Assembly (NCBI GenBank): GCA_016219875.1
Contig: JACRJZ010000146.1
Location: 1-64,000, forward strand
Source: Verrucomicrobiota bacterium
GTDB lineage: Bacteria; Verrucomicrobiota; Verrucomicrobiia; Limisphaerales; JACRJZ01
Direction of reading: 5' to 3'
Length of the DNA: 64,000 bases
A model generated the notes under the pieces. That model saw nothing but the letters and a program-made list of their open reading frames with translations, ran no database searches and had not been told where the DNA came from. Both the position numbers and the translations under genes were made by a program. Below are positions 9,043-17,074 of this stretch, in pieces (positions within the stretch are counted from its first letter, which is position 1; every line of letters starts with the position of its first letter).

Positions 9043-10374
9043 ATGGAATACATCCGAATCAAAACTGTCACTGAAGAGGATTTTGACCAAGTGATCACGT
9101 CAGCAGGAGGGTTTCGGATTCTTGAAGAAGGTTCGGCAGATTATCGCCTGAACGAGGCGATCATCGAGCTCAAGCTGGTCAGTGAAGAAGGATTTGAGAA
9201 AACGGATCGCCAAAGGAAGCTCGCAAAGCTGTTTCGCGAAACGCAACCGAATCGGCCGGTCGTGCTCATCAATCCAGAAAGACTCAATGAGTCTGACTCC
9301 AGGAACTACTACCGAATCGTCGAAGTTCCGATCAAGAACGCGTGCAAAAAGGCATCGAAGCAGTTGCAAATCACTGCCGAGCGTGACAGCCAGCCACCCG
9401 TGCGGGTCCTGGTTATCTTGAATGTGGGCTACACGCTGCTTTCACCAGATGAGTTCAAGGATGTTTGTTTCAAATGTGTTCGCAACGACACGAGCGGCAT
9501 CGACTGGTTGGTTTGCGGCGGAATCTATTTTCACAGCGACAAGTTCGACAACTACGTGATTGCGCGGTTTGAAGACCTTCCCATCAATCTAGGTCGCTCA
9601 TTTCCGAGCCACGACGCTTTGGGAGAAGCGTGGGGTAGCTATCTAAATGCATTGATGACGGAGGCGATTCGGAATCCGCTTCCGTTCTCAGAAGGACGAA
9701 TGCCTGTCATCGATCTCATGTTTGAGTTGGACAGCATTCGCTACATCAAGCCTGCACCGGGCATGCCACAATCAACGTTTTGGCCGACTGGCGCCGCGCC
9801 GCGCGATAACACTTCCGGCATCCATAATTGTCCGCCAGTAGCACGCACTTTCCCCTTGCTGTCTGACCACGAGTGGAAGCGTTTCAAGGATGCCATGCCG
9901 TCGGCAGCCCGATTGAAGAACACATATCGCGATTGGCTGAAATCCTATCCCGATGAAGAGCTTGGATCGACAGAGCCGTTAAAGCCACTGGTTCTCATCG
10001 AGGTAAGGTTTGAAGACTTCGCACAGTGGATCAAGAAACCCAAAACGCGCTGGTTGTTTTCCGATATCGGCGAGTTTTCGAGCGAAGTCCTTCACCACCG
10101 TGCGATGTCACTCCTTGAAGATGCGAAGGAGAAGGAACAAACGCTGGTTGTTCCGCTGGATTACATTCACCTCATCGTCAATGAAGTCGGCAACGACAAG
10201 GCGAATGACTTTGCATCGATCTATTTCGTCTCGGAAGTGCCCGGCTTCGAACGAAAGGAACCGCTTGTCGAGAATGCGAAGCTGTTTTTCGAATACGGAA
10301 TGGCTGTTGCAGCGGCCTATGCAATCAAACGCAAGGTGAACACGATTTTGTTCACGAAAGTGCGAATTCGCTGA
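9043..10374 (+). CDS. Unknown protein, possible PD-(D/E)XK nuclease-like N-terminus; AT-richer than neighbours
   Basis: A 443-residue soluble protein with no signal peptide or membrane segment. I do not recognise the family by name. Residues 33-44 read D-Y-R-L-N-E-A-I-I-E-L-K: an Asp, then a hydrophobic strand ending E42-L-K44, the spacing of a PD-(D/E)XK nuclease core. It is followed by a helix-like, charged stretch and 'RPVVLINP'. That makes a restriction-endonuclease-like fold plausible but unproved. Base composition is close to 50 % GC, well below the flanking genes, and the gene lies between two inverted repeat copies, so it looks acquired. I start it at the ATG at 9043 because the upstream in-frame extension crosses unrelated intergenic sequence. 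Confidence 0.6.
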   Translation: MEYIRIKTVTEEDFDQVITSAGGFRILEEGSADYRLNEAIIELKLVSEEGFEKTDRQRKLAKLFRETQPNRPVVLINPERLNESDSRNYYRIVEVPIKNACKKASKQLQITAERDSQPPVRVLVILNVGYTLLSPDEFKDVCFKCVRNDTSGIDWLVCGGIYFHSDKFDNYVIARFEDLPINLGRSFPSHDALGEAWGSYLNALMTEAIRNPLPFSEGRMPVIDLMFELDSIRYIKPAPGMPQSTFWPTGAAPRDNTSGIHNCPPVARTFPLLSDHEWKRFKDAMPSAARLKNTYRDWLKSYPDEELGSTEPLKPLVLIEVRFEDFAQWIKKPKTRWLFSDIGEFSSEVLHHRAMSLLEDAKEKEQTLVVPLDYIHLIVNEVGNDKANDFASIYFVSEVPGFERKEPLVENAKLFFEYGMAVAAAYAIKRKVNTILFTKVRIR

Positions 10375-10451
10375 TTCTCAAATCAGAGTCTTATGCGCGC
10401 GGTGTTGAATGATTTGTGGCGGTGTCGTTTGCGCGGTGGCGTGAACTCTGC

Positions 10452-10554
10452 CGCCCCTACAGGGCTTGAATAGAGTTTGTTAGTCGATTTACCCAGGGCG
10501 GCGCGGACTTCGTCTCGCTTGCCCTGGGCTATTGTCTGTCGGGCTTTCAGCCCT
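10452..10554 (-). repeat. Inverted-repeat element, right copy
   Basis: Opposite-strand partner of the element at 8745-8843. On the minus strand it begins AGGGCTGAAAGCCCGACAG and ends CCCTGTAGGGGCGG. The copies differ at scattered positions and by a short insertion near the middle, so duplication is not recent. Together they delimit an about 1.8-kb segment with a single gene. Confidence 0.75.
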
Positions 10555-10603
10555 TGCAGATTGGTTGCAGCAACGGGCATTGACCTGCGATGATCTAGTC
10601 AAC

Positions 10604-10729
10604 ATGAACAGATGGTCCGAGTTTAACCGCGCCACGAGCGCCCAAATCTTCGCCTGGGCCGAAGCCCAGCCGTGGACGCGCGAGATAGGTGCCTGCCAGC
10701 AGGACGCGCAGTGGCACGCCGAGCGCGAC
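10604..10729 (+). pseudogene. 5' fragment of an HD-domain/AAA-ATPase-like gene (remnant 1)
   Basis: Starts ATG and encodes MNRWSEFNRATSAQIFAWAE..., then QPWTREIGACQQDAQWHAE, before the frame continues into sequence antisense to the PIN toxin. The QDAQWHAE block recalls the N-terminus of HD-domain/AAA-ATPase proteins that accompany RNA ligases of the type at 7958, where it is normally followed by GDVWTHT. The homology ends near 10729. A second copy of the same 5' end lies at 11542. Confidence 0.6.
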
Positions 10730-10741
10730 CCGAAGCTCCCG

Positions 10742-11224
10742 CTATTCCCCGGCGAGTTGCAGGACTCGCTGGCGAACCGAAGGCGCGATCCAAAACTGGG
10801 CTTCCTGCTCCAATTGGTCGAGCAGCGGGCGCACTTGTGGAACCAGTCCCGAAGTCCTGGCCTGGAGAAGGATGCCGAGGACTCCAATCGTTTTAATTCC
10901 CAACTGAATCGCGACTTGATGGCCCCGGCGTTCGTCCACCAGCAAGGCGTCGGCGTGGATTTCGAGCGCGAGCGCCAATGCGGCGGTTTCGCCCGGATCA
11001 AGGTTGGCGGCGCGAATGGCGGCAGAGATGGCGGACGCCTGTTGTTGCCGAACCCAGCCGGGCAAGGCTAGCCCTTGAAAGCGCGAAGCCTGAAGAGCGA
11101 GGCGGCCAAACTCGGCGGCGACCTCCAGCGGGATCACCACTTCGTGAAAAAGGCGGGCGAGAAGTTCAACCTGCCCGATGCGGCAGAGGTTGAGCAGCAC
11201 CGACGTGTCGGCCACGACGATCAC
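10742..11224 (-). CDS. PIN-domain toxin (DUF3368/VapC-like)
   Basis: A 160-residue PIN-fold ribonuclease of a type II toxin-antitoxin pair. It opens MIVVADTSVLLNL, with Asp6 as the first metal-binding acidic residue, followed by the central PGETAAL segment with a conserved Glu and LLVDERRG near residues 115-122 carrying further acidic positions. This arrangement is typical of DUF3368 toxins. Its ATG overlaps the end of the upstream antitoxin gene by 4 bp, so the two should be translated together. PIN toxins cleave RNA when released from the antitoxin. The pair sits between two copies of a broken gene, which suggests that it arrived as an insertion. Confidence 0.82.
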   Translation of the reverse strand: MIVVADTSVLLNLCRIGQVELLARLFHEVVIPLEVAAEFGRLALQASRFQGLALPGWVRQQQASAISAAIRAANLDPGETAALALALEIHADALLVDERRGHQVAIQLGIKTIGVLGILLQARTSGLVPQVRPLLDQLEQEAQFWIAPSVRQRVLQLAGE

Positions 11225-11460
11225 CGGGGGAACAAGACTTTAAGGGAGGCCAGATCGTCTTCCAACATTTGCGCGGTGACGATCGGGATGCCGCGTTCAC
11301 CCAAGGCGTGCTGGAAGGCGAAGAAGTCAACCCCGGCCAGTTCCGTGGCGCCCACGCGCCCGATCAGGCCGCGGGCGTACAGAGCGCAAGCCAGTTCAAC
11401 CCTGACCTCGCCGGGCGTCAGGCGGAAGTTCTCGATAGTGTCTGGCAACGTGAGCGTCAC
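11221..11460 (-). CDS. UPF0175-family antitoxin
   Basis: A 79-residue protein immediately upstream of and overlapping the PIN toxin. It shows the UPF0175 pattern: an N-terminal MTLTLPDTIENFRLTPGEV region, then ELACALYARGLIGR, a helix that starts a DNA-binding element, and AGVDFFAFQHALGERGIP. UPF0175 antitoxins are the usual partners of DUF3368 toxins, neutralising them and repressing their shared promoter. The pair appears complete. The promoter should lie in 11461-11541 on the minus strand; I cannot name boxes with confidence. Confidence 0.82.
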   Translation of the reverse strand: MTLTLPDTIENFRLTPGEVRVELACALYARGLIGRVGATELAGVDFFAFQHALGERGIPIVTAQMLEDDLASLKVLFPR

Positions 11461-11541
11461 GGGTGAGAAAATAGCCGAGACGGGCGGGTTTGGTCAAACT
11501 CTCGCACAGAGCCGGCCGGGTGCGGTATCCTGAAGCTCCGT

Positions 11542-11731
11542 ATGTCACGATGGTCCGAATTCACCCGCGCCGCCAACGCGCAAATCCTGGAGTGGGCACA
11601 AGCCCAGCCGTGGGCGCGGGAGATAGCCGTCTGCCAGCAGGACACGCATGGAGCGGCTGCTGGAAAGACTGGAGCCTCCCACCATCACGGAATGTCACGC
11701 TCTGACGATGGCTGGATTCTCAACGCCATGA
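11542..11731 (+). pseudogene. Internally deleted HD-domain/AAA-ATPase-like gene (remnant 2: 5' and 3' ends fused)
   Basis: Begins with a second copy of the 5' end (MSRWSEFTRAANAQILEWAQ..., then QPWAREIAVCQQD). After about 11643 the sequence jumps, in another frame (from 11648), to MERLLERLEPPTITECHAL followed by TMAG and a stop at 11729-11731. From memory, 'RLLERLEPPT..E.H.L' is a C-terminal signature of the HD/AAA-ATPase partner of bacterial RNA ligases. So the first about 33 codons and last about 27 codons of one gene seem joined, with about 1 kb of coding sequence lost. It is about 80 % identical by eye to remnant 1. Confidence 0.65.
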
Positions 11732-11834
11732 CCCTCGCCCCCTCGAGCGCGCCGGACGTGGGAAGCAGGCTGACGGTGCGCAGGGGACTGACGCGCCCTG
11801 CCAAGGTGAAGCGGTTATTCGCGGAGAACGTCTG

Positions 11835-13259
11835 ATGTCCATGCCGTTTGCAGCGCAATGTTTCAGCTCTGTGGTGAAAGCCACAGCGGCCATTCTCACG
11901 CCCTTGTTTCCCTGGCTGCCCTTGTTTGCTGACCAGACGCCGGCAGCGACCGAGGTTCCGGCGCCCCGGCCAGCGGTGCGTCACATGGCCCAGGGTGAAG
12001 ACTGGGAAATGCGCGAAGGCCGATTCTACCGGAACGGCAAGTGGGTCTTCATCAAAACGGGCAAGCTCCTGCGGGCTTTCGCGGAGGCGAAGACGGCCGA
12101 CAAGGTCATCGCCGACATTGACGTCATGGTGGACCGGCTGAACTTCAACAATTTCTCCCTGAACATCTATCCGGACAATTTTGATGCGGACGGCGATGCA
12201 CGAATCGATCCGGCCCGACAGGAGGCCTACGCCAACATCAGGCGCATTCTGGATCATTGCTGGAAACGCGGTGTCTTCTACTCGCTGAGCTTTGAGACCT
12301 ACAACATCGGGGGCGGCGGCACGCCCGCGAGTTTCTTCGCGCAGCATCCCGAAGCGATCGCGATCAACGCCCTGGGCGAGAAGGCTCGGGACCACGAGTA
12401 CACGGTCTCAGACGGCAAACTGACTCCCTCGGTGTACCATCCCGCGTATCACTCCTGGAGCCGGACGTTCATGCGCAACTTCCTGAGCGACCTGGGAGCC
12501 GATCGTTGTTCCCGGCTGCTGTTCGTCGAAACCACGGTGGAGCCGCAGTACCCCGGAGCCTGCCGCGTCGGCGACAAGGACCCGCGGCGGGCGTTCCTGG
12601 ATTTCAACGAGGCCGCGCACACGGCATTCAACCAGTGGCAGAAGTCTTTCGTGGAAGGTGACCCGCGTCGCGCCCAGCTTGACTGGCCGACAACCGTTGA
12701 AGAGCGGAGCAAGCTGCTCGGCAACCGGCTGTTCAATGACTTTCGGGCGTGGGGCTTGGCCAAGTGGGTGTCCGAAGATGCTGAAGCGATCCGGTCGGTC
12801 GCCCGCGACGTTTACATCGCGGTGGACTACAACGGGCGCTTTGATGACAGGCACTCCATGCGGGTGGGCACGCGGGACGTGTTCCTGACCGAACTGAAGG
12901 GGATCGACATTATCCAGATCGCTCCGCACCCGCCGGTATGGACGACGATGTCCTGGGACGACGTAATCGCCGTCAACCGGAAGGCGGGCAAGCACTGGGC
13001 CATCAGCGAGCACATGTCGGGCACGGGGTCATGGGGCCAGGACGACAAGGACATGACGGAAATCCTGGAGAACACGCTGGCTCGCGGCACGCGGTTCGGC
13101 TGGGACCTGGTCAACGCCGGCAACCGGCACGCCACCGATGACTTTCAACTCTACGATGAACACTGGCACAGCCAAACGCTCGACATCATCGACGGGGACA
13201 ATTGGCCCAAATGGCTGAGGAAGATCGGCGTGAAACCTTTTGTGCCGCAGCCGCGATGA
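11835..13259 (+). CDS. Secreted TIM-barrel-like protein, putative glycosidase
   Basis: A 474-residue protein with a hydrophobic N-terminus (about 12-34) consistent with export. After about residue 55 it reads like an agarase/beta-galactosidase-type TIM barrel: 'GREGFYRNGKWVF'-like opening (REGRFYRNGKWVFIKTGK), a helix-strand pattern, and a long discussion-free core containing FVETTVEP around residue 234 and HWAISEHMSG near residue 389, each holding a Glu that could be catalytic. I do not recognise a numbered family, so the enzymatic call rests on fold-like pattern and on the surrounding carbohydrate genes. Two in-frame ATGs (11835, 11841) are possible starts. Confidence 0.45.
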   Translation: MSMPFAAQCFSSVVKATAAILTPLFPWLPLFADQTPAATEVPAPRPAVRHMAQGEDWEMREGRFYRNGKWVFIKTGKLLRAFAEAKTADKVIADIDVMVDRLNFNNFSLNIYPDNFDADGDARIDPARQEAYANIRRILDHCWKRGVFYSLSFETYNIGGGGTPASFFAQHPEAIAINALGEKARDHEYTVSDGKLTPSVYHPAYHSWSRTFMRNFLSDLGADRCSRLLFVETTVEPQYPGACRVGDKDPRRAFLDFNEAAHTAFNQWQKSFVEGDPRRAQLDWPTTVEERSKLLGNRLFNDFRAWGLAKWVSEDAEAIRSVARDVYIAVDYNGRFDDRHSMRVGTRDVFLTELKGIDIIQIAPHPPVWTTMSWDDVIAVNRKAGKHWAISEHMSGTGSWGQDDKDMTEILENTLARGTRFGWDLVNAGNRHATDDFQLYDEHWHSQTLDIIDGDNWPKWLRKIGVKPFVPQPR

Positions 13260-13384
13260 ACTACTTGCTCGGGCACAGTGCCATCGCTGAATGGAAGAAA
13301 TGATACGGGTCGGCCTATTACGATTGCCCGCGTGTCCAACTTGAAATCACCTCACACGCTCGTGCGCATTCTCTTCGTCACTCT

Positions 13385-13614
13385 CACCTGAGAGCCGGAA
13401 TCTACACGGGCGAGAAGTTCACTTGGTTCGAGTCGGAAATCACCGACGCTGGCACACCGCCTTCTCCAGACAACTGGCGGACTTTGGAGTTCGACTTGAG
13501 CGCGCATGCCGGTCAGACCGTGAGCTAGTCGTGCGGGTTGCTGCCGGCGTCCCCAACGGGCAATGGGCGAACGAGGAAGCGTTCTTTGACGAAATCAGCA
13601 TCGTGACCAAGTAA
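13385..13614 (+). pseudogene. Frameshifted C-terminal fragment of a carbohydrate-binding/jelly-roll domain
   Basis: Two frames join into one sensible domain end. The first, up to about 13526, reads AGIYTGEKFTWFESEITDAG, then NWRTLEFDLSAHAGQTVS and hits a stop. The second, one base out of phase, continues LVVRVAAGVPNGQWANEEA and FFDEISIVTK. Inserting one base near 13527 restores a continuous beta-sandwich ending of the kind found at the end of secreted glycosidases. No 5' part of the gene is present upstream; the complete glycosidase gene that ends at 13259 is in another frame. It is a decayed gene end, or an assembly error plus truncation. Confidence 0.55.
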
Positions 13615-13926
13615 GGCTGGAGATCGACTAAACGCAAGGCGTCGTCACCGGCCACCTTTATCGGCCTTTCTCCAACGGAATCGGAATCCCCTTCTCGAGA
13701 TCTTCTCTCCGCTAGGTTCCAACCTCGACCCCATTCGCAAGAACCCGATAGCGCCGTGATGGCTCCGTGCGCCGAAAGACCACCACCGGTGAGCGCCTCC
13801 AGGCAAAGGACGAGGAGAGCCGCAGCCAAACCGCGTTGGCAAGCGGCCGTCCGGAATTTGCCGCGCCATCATTAACCTCGCCAGCTCGCGGCATCGTTCC
13901 AGGATGCCTTCGGAGCCGGGTTACCT
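13615..13926. other. Non-coding stretch, nothing recognised
   Basis: This 312-bp gap lies between the gene fragment ending at 13614 and the leftward C69 dipeptidase gene. Short open frames occur on both strands but none has a recognisable family pattern or a plausible start. No strong hairpin or tandem repeat stands out. Confidence 0.4.
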
Positions 13927-15630
13927 TCATCGTGTCTCCCGCGGTTCCGCCTGAGGCAACGTCGGAGCCGCGATTCGCGGCAGAGTCGGACGTGCAAACT
14001 CGGGATCGCCCACCAGAAACCGAAGCATCAGGTAATCGACAAGCTCGGCGTAGGCGGAGCCAACGCGCGTCGTGCAATCCGAGGCGTAAGTGGTGAGAAG
14101 GGCCTCGGCGGCTTTGTGACCGCCTTTCCGGAAGACGTCCGTCGCGGTCCGCTCAAGGCCGGGCTGGAAATCCAGGTAACGTTGCTCGGCCGGTTTGATC
14201 ATCGCGTGGACTTCCTTGATGACCTTTTGATGGGGCAATCGGTGCGTGAGGTTGTGCACCAGGCGGAAGTTCCATTGTGGTTGCTGCCGATCGATTCGCG
14301 TGAAGTTCGCCGGATGATCCCATTGGTCCGGCAGGTCCGTGACGCCGGCGTATAACGGAACGAAGCAGCTCGTATCGGCCGGGCCGTAGGCGAACCACAA
14401 GAGGTTTCCGATGGCCGCGGGCAGATCCTTCCGCAACTGGGCCACAAACACGTATCCACTGGTGGGCGTGCAAATGGCTCGTTCCGGCTGTAACCCCAGC
14501 AAGTCGGAGAGTTCGGGAGGTACCCAAGGGCAGGCGAGTGGGCTTCGGCCGCCGTGGGTTTGGAAAACCGCTTTTGCGGTGAGATCATACTCGGTGCCCT
14601 GATAGCTGTCCCGCATGACCTCGATCAGCTTCGGCACCGTGAGCGGTTGGTCAGGCTTGACGGAGAATGGATAGCGATCCAACGCCGGATCACCCGTGAA
14701 TTTCAAAACCAATGAAGGTGCCACCAGACTCAACGCCCGCCATTCGCGGAGAGAATTGCTCCGATCTCCTGGGCCACCGCCATACGTTGCGTGCCAGAGG
14801 AAGGGAGTTCCCGGCTTCCAGAAACCCAGTTCTTCCGCCAACGAGAAGAGGTTCGTCGAAGCCAGGAAGTGATCAGGATCACTCAGGTTGACGGCGCCAA
14901 TCCGGCTGCGATTGGCGCTGCAGCCGACTTCGCCGTCCGGAATCCGCTGGGCGCACCACACGCCGCCGGGCCGGCCACTCTCCGGCGTCCAAGCCTCGCC
15001 CGGGCCAAAGATCTCCATGATCCACACTTCGCGGCCATCTGCGACGGGCAGCGCGACGCCGGCGTCGGGCGCCCGGTAATACAGGAAGCCGTACTCCTCG
15101 ACCATGGCTCCGATCGACCGGATGGCTTCCCGGGCCGTCCTGGCCCGGAGCAGGCCGTTGGCGATGAGCGAGGTTGTCCAGTGATTGCTGTTGGGTCCCA
15201 CGCGCCCCTTGCGGCTGGCCAATCCCTTGCGCATGGGCAGGAACTCGATGGCGATGCTCACGCCGTGCTCGTTCAAGCCGCCGGTGGTCATGCTCTCCAG
15301 GTTCCCGGCAAGGATGAGGCTGCGATAGGTTTCGCTCACCGGCAGCGTTCCCACTTGATCATAGCCCTTGCGCAGACTGGCCTGGTACTCCTCGTAGGTT
15401 CGGGGGCGCGGCACATTCCAGTACATGGGCAGGCGAGTTCCCGGTGGATAGGACTGTGCCGGCATGACGTGGACCAAGCCCATGACATCGCCGTCGCAGG
15501 AATGACTCATGAGCACGGAGCCATCGGCGGTGGCTTGTTGACCGGCCAGGATCGTCGAGCAGGCCGTCGCCAGAGGACGTGGCAGAGCCGTCATTCCGAA
15601 CAGCACCAGGCAACGCAGCACAGTTCTCAT
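13927..15630 (-). CDS. C69-family dipeptidase (PepD-like Ntn hydrolase)
   Basis: A 567-residue secreted member of peptidase family C69. From the chosen ATG the signal peptide ends ...PLATA and the next residue is Cys24 in A-CSTILAG, the N-terminal nucleophile exposed by processing in this family. It continues QQATADGSVLMSHSCDGD and then the typical LESMTTGGLNEHGVSIAIE region. The longer frame starting at 15702 would put 24 basic residues ahead of the signal peptide, so the ATG at 15630 is preferred. The enzyme hydrolyses small peptides outside the cytoplasm; peptide scavenging is likely. It is followed upstream by a beta-helix gene on the same strand, with 68 bp between them. Confidence 0.82.
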   Translation of the reverse strand: MRTVLRCLVLFGMTALPRPLATACSTILAGQQATADGSVLMSHSCDGDVMGLVHVMPAQSYPPGTRLPMYWNVPRPRTYEEYQASLRKGYDQVGTLPVSETYRSLILAGNLESMTTGGLNEHGVSIAIEFLPMRKGLASRKGRVGPNSNHWTTSLIANGLLRARTAREAIRSIGAMVEEYGFLYYRAPDAGVALPVADGREVWIMEIFGPGEAWTPESGRPGGVWCAQRIPDGEVGCSANRSRIGAVNLSDPDHFLASTNLFSLAEELGFWKPGTPFLWHATYGGGPGDRSNSLREWRALSLVAPSLVLKFTGDPALDRYPFSVKPDQPLTVPKLIEVMRDSYQGTEYDLTAKAVFQTHGGRSPLACPWVPPELSDLLGLQPERAICTPTSGYVFVAQLRKDLPAAIGNLLWFAYGPADTSCFVPLYAGVTDLPDQWDHPANFTRIDRQQPQWNFRLVHNLTHRLPHQKVIKEVHAMIKPAEQRYLDFQPGLERTATDVFRKGGHKAAEALLTTYASDCTTRVGSAYAELVDYLMLRFLVGDPEFARPTLPRIAAPTLPQAEPRETR

Positions 15631-15698
15631 ACGCTTTTCGCAGGTTAACACGTCCCGCAATTCATGGACCGGCCTTTTACTGTTCCCGTTCACTGGGG

Positions 15699-16841
15699 TC
15701 ACGTCATCGGAGAGCCCACGTTGTTGGCAAACACGTAATCAGGTCCGTGTTCGCCGAGATCGGCCGTCATCTCCTTCAGGTAACCCCGGAACAAGCTGTT
15801 GCTGGAAATCACGCAGTGACTCAGCTTCCGCACCATCAGTCCAACCTGCGGAGTAACGCTGCCCCGGCCGCCGTCGTCGCGGCCGGCGGCGCACACGTTC
15901 GAGACGAAGGTCAGTCCGCTGCATTCCTCCAGCCGTACCTGGCACGAGCGCTCACCTTCCGGTAACTGGCTGCTGTCTTTGCCGCAGCGCCGGAAGACAT
16001 TCCCCGTGATCGTGGTCGTGCGCATTTTGATGGCGCAGACGCCCGCACCTCCATTCCGGTCAAAACAGTTGCCGGTGACGTTCCACGCGTCGCCCGCGCA
16101 GAGGTAGAGGCCATAGCCCCGGTTCCATTCGACGCGGTTCGCAGTGAACATGACGGTCGCGCCTACGGAGTCGCAGGCGAAGCCATGACTGCCGTTGCCG
16201 GAGAGCTGGTTGTCCGTCACGAAGCCGTCCCAGCCCGTGATCTGGACGCCGCAGCCCTTGTTGTTCTGCATAATGCTGTGCCGGATGATGAAGAGCCAGA
16301 TGCGCAGGAGGTTGACTCCGTGCCCCGAGAACCGCTCGATTTTGCAGTCGTCGATCACGATGGCGTCCTCCTTCGGACTATACTTCTCGGCATTGTTGAG
16401 GAAGACGCCGTGGATCGCTTTCTTCGCGTCGCGGCGTCCCTGCAGGAACAGGCCGCGGAGATGGACGCCGAAAGCGCCCGTGATGTTGAGAAGACACTCC
16501 GCCTCGTCGGAATCGAGGAGCAGCATGGCGCCCGCGTCGCCGCGGTAACCCCACTGAGGTTCGGCCAACACCGTCGTGTGCGGGGGGACCTTCAAGTCGT
16601 GGCAGAGAAAGCGTCCCGCGGGAAAATAGACGGTGCCGCTGACGGCGCCCGCGGCATCCATCGCTTTCTGGATGGCCGGCGAGTCCGGCGTCTTCCCGTC
16701 GCCTTTGGCGCCGAAGTCGAGCACGTTGAACACCGAAGAATTTCGGGCGCCGCCTGGTTCGGCCGCAGTTGTCGCCGTGGCGCCGGCCACGCCAGCGACG
16801 CCCAGAAACCCGGTCTTCAGAAGGAACTCGCGCTTGTTCAT
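15699..16841 (-). CDS. Secreted right-handed beta-helix protein (pectate-lyase-3-like)
   Basis: A 380-residue protein with a Tat-like leader: MNKREFLLKTGFLGVAG followed by GATATTAA. After the leader comes FNVLDFGAKGDGKTPDSPAI, the classic opening of pectate lyase superfamily 3 / GH28-like helices. It continues with repeated short beta-strand turns (such as NNKGCGVQITGWDG and GNGSHGFACDS) characteristic of parallel beta-helices. Catalytic residues cannot be placed. It probably acts on pectin or a similar acidic polysaccharide in the periplasm. I start it at 16841 because the upstream extension is Ser/Arg-rich and unlike a protein N-terminus. Confidence 0.7.
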   Translation of the reverse strand: MNKREFLLKTGFLGVAGVAGATATTAAEPGGARNSSVFNVLDFGAKGDGKTPDSPAIQKAMDAAGAVSGTVYFPAGRFLCHDLKVPPHTTVLAEPQWGYRGDAGAMLLLDSDEAECLLNITGAFGVHLRGLFLQGRRDAKKAIHGVFLNNAEKYSPKEDAIVIDDCKIERFSGHGVNLLRIWLFIIRHSIMQNNKGCGVQITGWDGFVTDNQLSGNGSHGFACDSVGATVMFTANRVEWNRGYGLYLCAGDAWNVTGNCFDRNGGAGVCAIKMRTTTITGNVFRRCGKDSSQLPEGERSCQVRLEECSGLTFVSNVCAAGRDDGGRGSVTPQVGLMVRKLSHCVISSNSLFRGYLKEMTADLGEHGPDYVFANNVGSPMT

Positions 16842-17074
16842 AGCGGCCACGAGTTCACCACGCCGTGAAAAGAGATTCAAGCGCGGCGCGGGGTCGTTCG
16901 CCCGGCAGACGGCACTCTTTCCTCGTGCTACCAAAGATTCAAGTTGGTGCTGCTGTTGTTTGTCCGGCACTCCGCGTTCAACATGCACACGGCTGAATTC
17001 TCTTTCACAGCCCTTGACTGCGGACGTTGACAATGAACTGAAGACGGAACGCCGGCCAGTCGTCAGGAACATCC

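Noticed and set aside
8745..10554. Insertion sequence with transposase
   Set aside because: The enclosed protein has no DDE, HUH or serine-recombinase motif and there are no short target-site duplications that I could identify; the repeats look like dispersed non-autonomous elements.
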